Assembly (NCBI GenBank): GCA_025758045.1
Contig: CP107208.1
Coordinates: 2,480,001 to 2,544,000, forward strand
Reading direction: 5' to 3'
Source of the DNA: Oscillospiraceae bacterium
GTDB taxonomy: Bacteria > Bacillota > Clostridia > Oscillospirales > Ruminococcaceae
DNA: 64,000 bases
Shown here: one piece after another, positions 1-8,044 of the stretch
How the letters are laid out: each line of letters opens with the position of its first letter
How positions within the stretch are numbered: position 1 is the first letter of the stretch
Made by a program: the position numbers and the translations under genes
Notes under the pieces: model-generated
The model's input: only the letters and a program-made list of their open reading frames with translations
Databases searched by the model: none
What the model was told of the DNA's origin: nothing

Positions 1-3000
1 CTCGCTGACCAGCTTGACGTTGATGGCCGCCTTGCGGTTGGCGCATTTCAGGTCATAGATCAGCTGGGCTAGGTCCTCGATGGAGTAAATATCGTGGTGC
101 GGTGGGGGAGAAATCAGGCCCACGCCTGTGGTGGAGTTGCGGGTCTTGGCAACCCAGGGGTAGACCTTGCCGCCAAGCAGTTGGCCGCCCTCGCCAGGCT
201 TAGCGCCCTGGGCCATCTTGATCTGAATTTCGCTGGCGGAGACCAGATACTTGCTGGTCACGCCGAAGCGGGCGGAGGCCACCTGCTTGATGGCGGAGTT
301 GCGCTCGGTGCCAAAACGGTCCTCGGCTTCGCCGCCCTCGCCGGTGTTGGACTTGCCGCCCAGGCGGTTCATTGCAATGGCCATGCACTCGTGGGTTTCC
401 TCGGACAACGCGCCGTAGCTCATGGCAGCGGTCTTGAAGCGCTTCACGATGGAGTCCACACTCTCCACTTCGTCCAGCGGCACGCCGACCTCGGGGTAGT
501 TGAAGTCCAGCAGGCTGCGCAGGTGCATGGCATCGCCGTTCTCGTTGGCGGCGGCAGCGGTGTACTGCTTAAAGGTGTCATAATTGCCGGTCCAGCAGGC
601 CTGTTGCAGCAGGTGGATGGTCTGCGGGTTGTACAGGTGCTGCTCGGCAGCGGGGCCGCTGCGGAACTTGTGGGCGCCCAGGCTGGGCAGCTCACGGTTG
701 ATGTCCAGGCCCAGGGGGTCAAAGGCTTCCTGATGGCGGGCTTCCAGGTCGTTCTGAATATCGTGGATGGTGATGCCGCCCACGCGGGAAACAGTATTGG
801 TAAAGTACTTGTCGACTACTTCCTGGCTCAGGCCCAGCGCCTCAAAGATCTGGCTGCCTGCGTAGGACTGGATGGTGGAGATGCCCATCTTAGAGGCAAT
901 CTTTATGATGCCCGCCAGCACGGCTTTGTTGTAATCTTCGACGGCAGCGTAGTAGTCCTTGTCCAGCAGCCCCTCACTGATGAGGCTGCCGATGGTCTCT
1001 TGTGCCAGATAGGGGTTGATTGCCGAAGCGCCGTAGCCCAGCAGGGTGGCAAAGTCGTGTACGAGGCGCGGCTCGCCGCTTTCCAGGATCAGCGCCATAG
1101 AGGTGCGCTTGCGGGTGCGCACCAGATACTTGCTGACAGCGCCCACCGCCAGCAGGCTGGGGATGGCGACGTGGTACTCGTCAATATCGCGGTCGGACAA
1201 AATCAGTATGTTGGTACCGTCGCGGTAGGCGCGGTCGACATCCACAAACAGGCGGTCGATGGCCTTCTCCAGATCGGTATTTTTGTAGTAGCAGATGGAG
1301 AGAGTCTCGACCTTGAAGCCGGGCACGTCCATGGCTTTGATCTTCAAAAGGTCGGTATCGGTCAGGATGGGGTTCTCGATTTTAAGCACCTTGCAGTTCT
1401 CGGCATTCTCCTCCAGCAGGTTGCCCTGGGCACCGACATAGACGGTGGTGGAGGTGACGACCTTCTCGCGCAGGGCGTCGATGGGAGGGTTGGTAACCTG
1501 GGCAAACATCTGCTTGAAGTACTCAAACAGCAGGGGATGGGTGTGGCTCAGCACGGCCAGCGGGGTGTCGCTGCCCATGGCACCGGCAGGCTCACCGCCG
1601 TTTTTGGCCATCGGCAGGATGATAGAGGACACATCCTCGTACCGATAGCCGAAGGCCTTTTGCAGCTGCACCAGTTCCTCTTTGGTATAGTCAGGCACCT
1701 TCTTGTTGGGGACCTTCAGATCGCGCAGGTTGACCAGGTTGCGGTCCAGCCACTCGCCGTAGGGCTGACGGCTGGCGTAGTCGGCTTTCAGCTTATCGTC
1801 GTCCACCAGTTCGCCCTTGACGGTATCCACCAGCAGCATCTTGCCGGGACGCAGGCGGTCCTTGCGGACAACATCCTCGGCCGGGATGTCCAGCACGCCT
1901 ACCTCACTGGAAAGGATCAGACGGCCGTCTTTGGTGATATAGTAGCGGCTGGGGCGCAGACCGTTGCGGTCCAGCACCGCGCCCATCACGTCGCCATCGC
2001 TGAACAGGATACTGGCAGGGCCGTCCCACGGCTCCAGCATTGTGGCATAATACTGGTAGAAGTCCCGCTTCTTCGGGTCCATGGACTTGTTGTTGCTCCA
2101 CGGCTCGGGGATAGTTACCATTACGGCCAGGGGCAGGTCCATACCGTTCATGACCATGAACTCCAGCGTGTTATCCAGCTGGGCCGAGTCGGAACCGCCC
2201 TGGTTGACGATGGGCAGTACCTTGGTCATGTCATTTTTCAGATAGTTGGAGCCAATGGTCTCCTCACGGGCCAGCATGGTATCCACGTTGCCGCGGATGG
2301 TATTGATCTCGCCGTTATGCAGGATAAAACGGTTGGGGTGGGCACGATTCCAACTGGGGGCCGTGTTGGTGGAGAAGCGGCTGTGCACCATGCCGATGGC
2401 GGACTTGTAATCCGGGTCCTGCAGATCAAGATAGAACAGGCGCAGCTCCTTGACCAGGAACATGCCCTTATATACAATGGTACGGCTGGAAAGGCTGCAC
2501 ACGTAGGTATCCGGGCTGGACTGCTCAAACACGCGGCGCACCACATACAGGCGGCGGTCAAAGGCGATGCCGGCCTCCAGACGGGACGGCTTTCCAACAA
2601 AGCCTTGCCAGATGCTGGGCATGCAGGCGCGGGCCTTGTGGCCCAGCACCTCGGGGTCGGTAGGCACTTCGCGCCAGCCTAAAAAGGGCAGGCCCTCTTT
2701 CTTGCATACGATCTCAAACAGTTTTTTGGCCTGGTTGCGGCGCAGTTCCTCCTGCGGGAAGAAGAACATGCCTACGCCGTATTCCCAATCGCTACCTAAG
2801 GTGATGCCCAGCTCAGCGGCGGCCTTCTGGAAAAATGTATCACTGATCTGCGTCAGGATGCCGACACCGTCACCGGTCTTGCCCTCGGCATCCTTACCGG
2901 CGCGGTGTTCCAGATGCTCTACGATCTGCAGCGCATCATCAATGGTTTTGTGGCTTTTGCGCCCCTTAATATCTACGACCGCACCAATGCCGCAGTTATC

Positions 3001-3060
3001 ATGCTCAAAGCGCGGGTCATACAACCCGGCCGGGGCCTTACGCTCGGTAAAGTTCTCCAT
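1..3060 (-). CDS. gltB: Glutamate synthase large subunit (partial, C-terminus outside window)
   Basis: Converts glutamine plus 2-oxoglutarate to two glutamates in the cytosol, the main ammonia-assimilation step. About 1,020 of the usual ~1,500 codons are present; the gene runs off the left edge. The ATG at 3058-3060 follows a GGAAGGAG ribosome site. A 22-residue propeptide precedes Cys23 in DNCGIG, the catalytic Cys that becomes the N-terminal nucleophile of the glutaminase domain after cleavage. The chain then continues through the central domain into the FMN synthase domain, with GGKSNTGEGGE near residue 895 and GAKPGEGGQL shortly after. The 3Fe-4S cysteines would lie beyond the edge. A clear promoter, a palindrome and an early hairpin lie upstream (separate entries). 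Identification is firm; the cofactor preference (NADPH, with a GltD partner) is assumed from the bacterial family. Confidence 0.95.
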   Translation of the reverse strand, partial: MENFTERKAPAGLYDPRFEHDNCGIGAVVDIKGRKSHKTIDDALQIVEHLEHRAGKDAEGKTGDGVGILTQISDTFFQKAAAELGITLGSDWEYGVGMFFFPQEELRRNQAKKLFEIVCKKEGLPFLGWREVPTDPEVLGHKARACMPSIWQGFVGKPSRLEAGIAFDRRLYVVRRVFEQSSPDTYVCSLSSRTIVYKGMFLVKELRLFYLDLQDPDYKSAIGMVHSRFSTNTAPSWNRAHPNRFILHNGEINTIRGNVDTMLAREETIGSNYLKNDMTKVLPIVNQGGSDSAQLDNTLEFMVMNGMDLPLAVMVTIPEPWSNNKSMDPKKRDFYQYYATMLEPWDGPASILFSDGDVMGAVLDRNGLRPSRYYITKDGRLILSSEVGVLDIPAEDVVRKDRLRPGKMLLVDTVKGELVDDDKLKADYASRQPYGEWLDRNLVNLRDLKVPNKKVPDYTKEELVQLQKAFGYRYEDVSSIILPMAKNGGEPAGAMGSDTPLAVLSHTHPLLFEYFKQMFAQVTNPPIDALREKVVTSTTVYVGAQGNLLEENAENCKVLKIENPILTDTDLLKIKAMDVPGFKVETLSICYYKNTDLEKAIDRLFVDVDRAYRDGTNILILSDRDIDEYHVAIPSLLAVGAVSKYLVRTRKRTSMALILESGEPRLVHDFATLLGYGASAINPYLAQETIGSLISEGLLDKDYYAAVEDYNKAVLAGIIKIASKMGISTIQSYAGSQIFEALGLSQEVVDKYFTNTVSRVGGITIHDIQNDLEARHQEAFDPLGLDINRELPSLGAHKFRSGPAAEQHLYNPQTIHLLQQACWTGNYDTFKQYTAAAANENGDAMHLRSLLDFNYPEVGVPLDEVESVDSIVKRFKTAAMSYGALSEETHECMAIAMNRLGGKSNTGEGGEAEDRFGTERNSAIKQVASARFGVTSKYLVSASEIQIKMAQGAKPGEGGQLLGGKVYPWVAKTRNSTTGVGLISPPPHHDIYSIEDLAQLIYDLKCANRKAAINVKLVSE

Positions 3061-3136
3061 TTCCTTTATACGCTCCTTCCCAGTTGCGTTTTTTGCCTCT
3101 GCGCACACAGGTTATGCGGCAAAAAACGGGGTAAAC

Positions 3137-3184
3137 AAAAAGGCATCCCCGGCAGGGCACACTAGCCCCGGCGGGAACGCCTTT
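3137..3184 (-). terminator. Terminator-like hairpin in gltB leader (possible attenuator)
   Basis: On the minus strand AAAGGCGTTCCC and GGGGATGCCTTT can pair over 12 positions (with G-T wobbles), enclose a GC-rich loop and are followed directly by a run of five T. It starts only a few bases after the predicted start of transcription and lies before the gltB start codon, so it could cause premature termination or protect the 5' end. No known riboswitch consensus was recognised. Confidence 0.5.
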
Positions 3185-3196
3185 GTTCTTGCTGCA

Positions 3197-3225
3197 ACTA
3201 TACCATAGTATAGGTCGGTTTACAA
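3197..3225 (-). promoter_or_regulatory. Predicted sigma-A promoter of gltB
   Basis: Reading the minus strand, TTGTAA, 17 bases, TATAGT. Transcription should begin near 3190, giving a leader of about 130 bases before gltB. Confidence 0.65.
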
Positions 3226-3248
3226 CCTACAATCCGAAGAATCTTATA

Positions 3249-3271
3249 AAATCAAGTTTCAAACTTGATTT
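3249..3271. promoter_or_regulatory. Perfect 11-bp inverted repeat upstream of gltB promoter
   Basis: AAATCAAGTTT and AAACTTGATTT flank a single central base. The repeat is centred about 35 bases upstream of the -35 box. Its ATC...GAT edges and T-N11-A spacing resemble LysR-type activator sites such as those used by GltC. It could instead act as a weak AT-rich terminator for the mscL transcript, since TTTTAT follows it on the minus strand. Confidence 0.5.
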
Positions 3272-3309
3272 ATTTCAAAAATAGAGGGTTTAACTTAAGA
3301 ATGTTAAGC

Positions 3310-3342
3310 GCCGGCCTTGTCGAGACTCTGTAGACGACCGGC
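3310..3342 (-). terminator. Weak hairpin after mscL
   Basis: GCCGG and CCGGC arms close a larger imperfect stem just after the mscL stop codon. No good T run follows, so termination here is uncertain. Confidence 0.3.
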
Positions 3343-3348
3343 ACAGCC

Positions 3349-3768
3349 TTACGCCGACTTCTCCCCGTTCTGCTTCTTCAGCTCCTCCAGGATGCTGGCC
3401 AGCAGCTCTTCCTGGGTGGGGGCAGCCGGTGCCTCCGGTTCGGCAGGCGCTTCTTCCTTCTTGCCCATGTCCATCAGCTTGTTCATGCCTTTCACGATCA
3501 GGAACAGCACAAATGCCATGATCAGGAAATTGATGACGGCGGTAATAAAGGCACCATACTTGAATACCAGCTTGCCATCACCGAAGACGTCCCACATCAT
3601 TGCATCAAAGTTCACCTTGCCCAAAATGCCCAGGATGGGGCTGATGAGGTTGTCGGTCAGAGAAGTGACCAGCGTAGAGAACGCACCGCCGATGATAACA
3701 CCGATGGCCATGTCCATCATGTTGCCCTTCAGGGCAAAGGCTTTAAATTCTTCCCAAAACTTTTTCAT
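3349..3768 (-). CDS. mscL: Large-conductance mechanosensitive channel MscL
   Basis: Forms a homopentameric stretch-gated pore in the cytoplasmic membrane that releases solutes on hypo-osmotic shock. The 139 residues fit the family. The N-terminal amphipathic helix KKFWEEFKAFALKGN is followed by the pore-lining TM1 (MAIGVIIGGAFSTLVTSL, residues ~19-37), the periplasmic loop, TM2 (ITAVINFLIMAFVLFLIVKG, ~75-94) and a C-terminal charged bundle. An Ala/Pro/Glu-rich linker at ~104-117 precedes the final helix. It starts 44 bases after the stop of the upstream Mrp-like gene on the same strand, so the two may share a transcript. Identification is firm. Confidence 0.96.
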   Translation of the reverse strand: MKKFWEEFKAFALKGNMMDMAIGVIIGGAFSTLVTSLTDNLISPILGILGKVNFDAMMWDVFGDGKLVFKYGAFITAVINFLIMAFVLFLIVKGMNKLMDMGKKEEAPAEPEAPAAPTQEELLASILEELKKQNGEKSA

Positions 3769-3812
3769 AACAAAACCTCCGTATCATTGTACCTGGGCAG
3801 CAGGGACTGGTT

Positions 3813-4634
3813 TTACTTCAGCAGTTTGGCCACGGCCTGGGCAGCGCCGTCCAGATAATCGCCAGCGTACATCTCGATCATACCGGCGTCAGCCTCCTTG
3901 GCCAGCTCGGGGTCAATGGGCATCTTGGCCAGCACGGGCACCTTGTACTTGGCGCCGATCTCATCCACATGGCTGTCACCGAACACATTGATATGCTTGC
4001 CGCAGTCAGGGCACAGGGCATAGCTCATGTTCTCGACCAGTCCCAGGATGGGCACGTTCATCATCTGGGCCATCTGCACGGCCTTGCCTACAATCATGCC
4101 CACCAGCTCCTGCGGGCTGGAGACGATAACGATACCGTCCACCGGCAGCGTCTGGAACACGGTCAGCGGCACATCGCCAGTTCCCGGGGGCATATCCACA
4201 AACAGGAAGTCTACATCCCACACGACTTCCTGCCAGAACTGCTTAACAGCACCGGCAATCACGGGGCCGCGCCATACCACAGGGGCCTCGGGGTCATCCA
4301 GCAGCAGGTTGATGCTCATGATCTCAACACCGGTGCGGCTGCAGACAGGATTGATGCTCTCGCCGTCTCCGGTGGCAGGGCCCTTCACGCCAAACAGGCG
4401 GGGGATGGAGGGGCCGGTAATATCAGCATCCAGCACGCCGGCTTTATAGCCCAGGCGGCGCATCGAAACAGCCAGCATGGCGCTGGTCATGCTTTTGCCA
4501 ACACCGCCCTTGCCGGAAACGACGCCGATGACCTTGCAGATGCGGCTTTTCGGGTGCGGCGCCTCATGTTCGGGGGCACGGTGATCGCAGTTTGCCTTGC
4601 AGCTGCTGCAATCATGGGTACATTCTTCACTCAT
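3813..4634 (-). CDS. mrp: Mrp/NBP35-family Fe-S cluster carrier ATPase
   Basis: P-loop ATPase of the ApbC/Mrp/NBP35 family, which binds a bridging 4Fe-4S cluster and delivers it to apo-proteins in the cytosol. The deviant Walker A GKGGVGKS lies at residues 41-48, the DMPPGTGD switch is in the middle, and CPDC near residue 192 is the cluster-bridging motif. An extra N-terminal cluster C5-x3-C9-x2-C12-x3-C16 is present, as in NBP35-type proteins. The ATG at 4632-4634 was chosen because AAAGGAG precedes it at good spacing; upstream in-frame codons look non-coding. It has its own promoter at 4727-4755 and mscL follows. Role is from family; substrate proteins unknown. Confidence 0.88.
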   Translation of the reverse strand: MSEECTHDCSSCKANCDHRAPEHEAPHPKSRICKVIGVVSGKGGVGKSMTSAMLAVSMRRLGYKAGVLDADITGPSIPRLFGVKGPATGDGESINPVCSRTGVEIMSINLLLDDPEAPVVWRGPVIAGAVKQFWQEVVWDVDFLFVDMPPGTGDVPLTVFQTLPVDGIVIVSSPQELVGMIVGKAVQMAQMMNVPILGLVENMSYALCPDCGKHINVFGDSHVDEIGAKYKVPVLAKMPIDPELAKEADAGMIEMYAGDYLDGAAQAVAKLLK

Positions 4635-4726
4635 AGTAGTTTTTGCTCCTTTAAATTTCGGCAACGCCGTCCATCTGCCAGCCCGCAGGCCGAAAAAACA
4701 GGCAGCATTGCCTATGCTCTCATAAC

Positions 4727-4755
4727 AGTATAACAAATCAGACAGCAGAACGCAA
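4727..4755 (-). promoter_or_regulatory. Predicted promoter of the mrp-like gene
   Basis: On the minus strand TTGCGT, 17 bases, TATACT, leaving a leader of about 85 bases. Confidence 0.6.
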
Positions 4756-4818
4756 GGTACTATCTGTTTTGTAAGTAGTCAAATTGCATACCGGCCACCC
4801 GTGCCGCATAGTGGTGTA

Positions 4819-4834
4819 GGGGGCTTCTGCCCCC
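4819..4834 (+). repeat. GC hairpin next to the flippase ribosome site
   Basis: GGGGGC-TTCT-GCCCCC, a perfect 6-bp stem ending 19 bases before the start codon. It may be a fragment of a dispersed palindromic repeat and could stabilise the mRNA 5' end. No clear -10/-35 pair was seen ahead of it. Confidence 0.4.
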
Positions 4835-4852
4835 GGTTGGGAGGGGGATGCC

Positions 4853-6184
4853 ATGGCACGGCGCAAGACCTATCTGCAAAACGCCGCCCTGCTCACCGCC
4901 TGCGGGCTGGTGCTGCGGGTGCTGGGCATGGGTTTCCGGGTGGTGCTGTCGTCCTACCTGGGCGGCGAGGGCATGGGCCTGTACCAGCTGATTTTAGCGG
5001 TGTACATGGTATTCGTCTCGCTGGCCACGGCGGGTATCAATGTAGCCTCGGCCCGGCTGGCGGCACAAAGCCTGGCCCGGGGGCGGGGCATGGCGGCTAC
5101 CCTGCGGGGGCTTTGCGGTACAGCCCTGCTGTTTGGCTGCTGCGCCATGCTGCTGCAAGTGCTGCTGGCCGAGCCTGCCGCCCGGTATCTCCTCCACGAT
5201 ACCCGCGCCATTTTGTCTTTGCAGATTTTAGCCCCCAGCCTGCCCTTTATGGCGGCGGCCGGGGCGGTGCGCGGCTGCTTTTTGGCGGCACGCCGGGTAC
5301 ACCCGAATGTCATTGCTCAGCTGATCGAACAGATCATCCGCATGGCAATCGCCATCGCCGCACTGCGTGTGCTGGCCCAATGGGGTGCAGGCTACGGCTG
5401 TGCCGCCGTAGTACTGGGCAGCACGGTCAGCGAGGGCATCTCCTGCGCCCTCATGTTCGCCTTTGCCGCCAAAACGCCGGAGTTTGCCCGCCGCGCCGAT
5501 GAGCCTCTGCAGCCCTACACCCAAAAGGAGCTGTACGCCATCGTCCTGCCGGTGGAGGGCAGTCGCCTGCTGGCCAGCGGTCTGCAGGCCGTCGAGAGCA
5601 GCCTGATTCCCTACACGTTAGCGCTCTACACCGGCAGCCGGGCCGACGCCATGGCCCAGTACGGCAGTCTGAAAGGCATGGCGCTGCCGCTGCTGTTCTT
5701 CCCATTCTCGGTACTTTCGGCCTTGTCCGGGCTGTTGATGCCGGAGATCACCCGCGCCCACACCAAAGGCGACACCGACGCCACCCGCCGGCTGGTGTTT
5801 ACGATGCTCAAGGTCACCGGTGCCTTCTCGCTGGCGGCGGGGACCGGGTTCGTGCTGTTCGGTGCGCCCCTTGCCGGCTTTATCTATCGCGACGTCGAGG
5901 TAGGGGAGTATGTGCGCATTTTAGGCTTTGTCGCGCCGTTCATGTATTTGGAAAGCATGGTGGACGGCGTGCTGAAAGGGTTAGGGGAACAGCTGGCCAC
6001 ATTCTACTATTCGCTGGCGGATTCCATCTTCCGTATCGCCGCCATCTGGCTGCTGCTGCCGCGCTACGGCATGGCGGCATTCCTCGGCATCATGATTACC
6101 TCCAACCTGTTCACCTTCACGTTAAACCTGACCCGCATGCTGCACTGCATACAAAAACCGCCCCCTAAAAAGGAGGCGGCTTGA
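4853..6184 (+). CDS. MOP-superfamily flippase (SpoVB/oligosaccharide flippase type)
   Basis: Polytopic membrane protein of 443 residues, likely moving a lipid-linked sugar or peptidoglycan precursor across the cytoplasmic membrane. It begins with a short basic stretch and then alternating hydrophobic helices over its whole length, with the family pattern FRVVLSSYLGGEGMGLYQL in the first helices and repeated paired helices after that. It is somewhat shorter than SpoVB/MurJ proteins (about 500 residues). ATG 4853 is preceded by GGGAGGGGGATGCC. It stands alone and is convergent with the ABC exporter, whose terminator overlaps its last codons. SpoVB, MurJ and Wzx cannot be separated by eye, so no symbol is given. 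Confidence 0.8.
   Translation: MARRKTYLQNAALLTACGLVLRVLGMGFRVVLSSYLGGEGMGLYQLILAVYMVFVSLATAGINVASARLAAQSLARGRGMAATLRGLCGTALLFGCCAMLLQVLLAEPAARYLLHDTRAILSLQILAPSLPFMAAAGAVRGCFLAARRVHPNVIAQLIEQIIRMAIAIAALRVLAQWGAGYGCAAVVLGSTVSEGISCALMFAFAAKTPEFARRADEPLQPYTQKELYAIVLPVEGSRLLASGLQAVESSLIPYTLALYTGSRADAMAQYGSLKGMALPLLFFPFSVLSALSGLLMPEITRAHTKGDTDATRRLVFTMLKVTGAFSLAAGTGFVLFGAPLAGFIYRDVEVGEYVRILGFVAPFMYLESMVDGVLKGLGEQLATFYYSLADSIFRIAAIWLLLPRYGMAAFLGIMITSNLFTFTLNLTRMLHCIQKPPPKKEAA
6153..6179 (-). terminator. Terminator of the ABC exporter, inside the flippase 3' end
   Basis: On the minus strand CCGCCTCC and GGGGGCGG pair across a six-base loop and are followed by TTTTTG. The hairpin overlaps the last coding bases of the convergent flippase gene. 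Confidence 0.75.
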
Positions 6185-6191
6185 ACTTATA

Positions 6192-7958
6192 TTATAATGT
6201 CTGACCGCTGACTAATCCATTCCATAGGCGGTAATAAATGCCCTTCTTCGCCAGCAATTCCTCGTGGCTGCCTTCTTCCTCAATGCCATCCTTGCCCAAA
6301 ACCAGAATACGGTCTGCATTTTTAATAGTCGTCAGGCGGTGGGCAATGGTCAGTGTCGTGCGGCCTTTGGCTAACTTGTCAAGGCTTTGGCCAACGAGGA
6401 TCTCACTTTCGTTGTCCAGTGCGCTGGTGGCTTCATCCAGCAGTAAGATCGGTGGGTTCTTCAAGAACACCCGCGCAATGGCCAACCGCTGTTTCTGCCC
6501 GCCGGAAAGTTTCACACCGCGCTCGCCCACATAGGTGTCATAGCCGTTTTTCAGCGCACGCACAAAGCCGTCAGCCCCAGCCAGGCGGGCGGCTTCTTCA
6601 ATTTCAGCGCGGGTCGCGCCGGGGCGGCCGTAGGCGATATTCTCCGCCACCGTGCCGCTGAACAGATACACATCCTGCTGCACCACACCAATGGCTTGCC
6701 GCAGGCTGTGCAGCTGCACAGCCCGCACATCCTGCCCGTCCACCAGCACCGCGCCGCCGGTCACATCGTAAAAGCGCGGGATCAGGTTGCACAGTGTGGT
6801 CTTACCGCCGCCGCTGGGGCCAACCAGCGCCAGGCTCTCGCCCGGACGGATAGTCAGGTTGACGTGGTGCAGCACCTGGTTGTGGTCGTCGGGATACTCA
6901 AAGCTGACATCCTTAAACTCAATGCCGCCCTGCTTCACTTCCAGCGGTTTGGCATCGGGCTTATCGGCAATGGCAATGGGCGTATCCATAATTTCCGCAA
7001 AGCGCTCGATGCCGGTCATGCCGCGCTGGAACTGCTCGGCAAACTCGACGATGCGTCGAATGGTAGCAATCAACGTGGACACATACAGCACATAGGCCAC
7101 CAGGTCTCCGGCACTGATGGCCCCGTACACCAGCGAAAGGCCGCCCGCCAGGATCACCACAAAGTACATCAGGCCGTCAAACATCCGGGTGGAAGTATTG
7201 AACGCCGCCATGGCATGATAGCCCAGCGTTTTGATCTTTTCAAATTCACGGTTGCCCTGCTCGAACTTTTCCCGCTCCAGGTCCTCGGCCGCAAAGGCTT
7301 TGACCACGCGCTGGCCCAGCAGGCTGTCCTCAATCGTCGCATTCAGCTCTCCGATCTGGAACCGCTGCTGGCGGAACCGCTCCCGCAGTTTGTGGTTGAG
7401 TTTGACCGACACAACGCCCATCAGCGGCACGCAGGCAAACACGATGAGCGTCAGCGGAATACTGGCCTGGCACAAAATCACAAAGGATGCTACGATCTTG
7501 ATGCCCGCAATAAAGAACTCCTCGGGGCAGTGGTGGGCGAACTCGGTCACGTCAAACAGATCGTTGGTGATGCGGCCCATGATCTGGCCGACTTTGGTAT
7601 TATTATAATAGGTATGGTCCAGCCGCAGCAGATGGTCAAAGGCGTCGCGGCGCATGTCGGTCTCGATATGCACACCCATGATATGCCCGATGCCGGACAT
7701 AAAGTAGCTGGCCGCGCCGTCGATGATGCGCAGTACAAAGTACAGTGCCGCCATCCGCAGCACGGTATCCACCGTCAGCGCGGCGGCCGAGACCGTGTTG
7801 GTCAGCGTGCGCATGATGGTAGGCAGGGCAATATCGCACAGCGTTGTCAGCGCCGCGCAAAACAAATCAAAAAACAGTACACCCTTGTACTTAATAAGGT
7901 AGGGCAGAAACCGGCGCATCAACGCGCCGTTGCCGGTCTTGTGGGGCTTGGTAGACAT
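6192..7958 (-). CDS. ABC exporter, fused permease-ATPase
   Basis: A 588-residue half-transporter with an ABC type-1 transmembrane domain (about residues 15-310, six helices) followed by an ATPase domain. Walker A GPSGGGKTT lies near residue 380, signature LSGGQKQR near 490, Walker B LLLDEATSALD directly after, and the switch histidine in IAHRLTT. It must dimerise, with itself or another half-transporter, to export lipid, drug or peptide from the cytosol; the substrate cannot be told from sequence. ATG 7958 follows AGAGAAAGAGG. It lies downstream of the SGNH lipoprotein on the same strand, separated from it by a terminator at 8004-8023, so it is probably a separate unit. Confidence 0.92.
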   Translation of the reverse strand: MSTKPHKTGNGALMRRFLPYLIKYKGVLFFDLFCAALTTLCDIALPTIMRTLTNTVSAAALTVDTVLRMAALYFVLRIIDGAASYFMSGIGHIMGVHIETDMRRDAFDHLLRLDHTYYNNTKVGQIMGRITNDLFDVTEFAHHCPEEFFIAGIKIVASFVILCQASIPLTLIVFACVPLMGVVSVKLNHKLRERFRQQRFQIGELNATIEDSLLGQRVVKAFAAEDLEREKFEQGNREFEKIKTLGYHAMAAFNTSTRMFDGLMYFVVILAGGLSLVYGAISAGDLVAYVLYVSTLIATIRRIVEFAEQFQRGMTGIERFAEIMDTPIAIADKPDAKPLEVKQGGIEFKDVSFEYPDDHNQVLHHVNLTIRPGESLALVGPSGGGKTTLCNLIPRFYDVTGGAVLVDGQDVRAVQLHSLRQAIGVVQQDVYLFSGTVAENIAYGRPGATRAEIEEAARLAGADGFVRALKNGYDTYVGERGVKLSGGQKQRLAIARVFLKNPPILLLDEATSALDNESEILVGQSLDKLAKGRTTLTIAHRLTTIKNADRILVLGKDGIEEEGSHEELLAKKGIYYRLWNGLVSGQTL

Positions 7959-8003
7959 GGTTACCTCTTTCTCTTTTCTTCTTTTGCTTTGGCAGGGAAC
8001 AGC

Positions 8004-8023
8004 AAAACCGCCCCGCAGGGCGG
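8004..8023 (-). terminator. Terminator of the SGNH lipoprotein gene
   Basis: Minus strand CCGCCC-TGCG-GGGCGG followed by TTTT, between the lipoprotein stop and the ABC exporter start. Confidence 0.65.
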
Positions 8024-8044
8024 CTTGCTGGTATCATGCAGCAC

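Noticed and set aside
94..2682. A plus-strand open frame of 862 codons
   Set aside because: It is the reverse shadow of gltB, whose minus-strand product is unmistakable.
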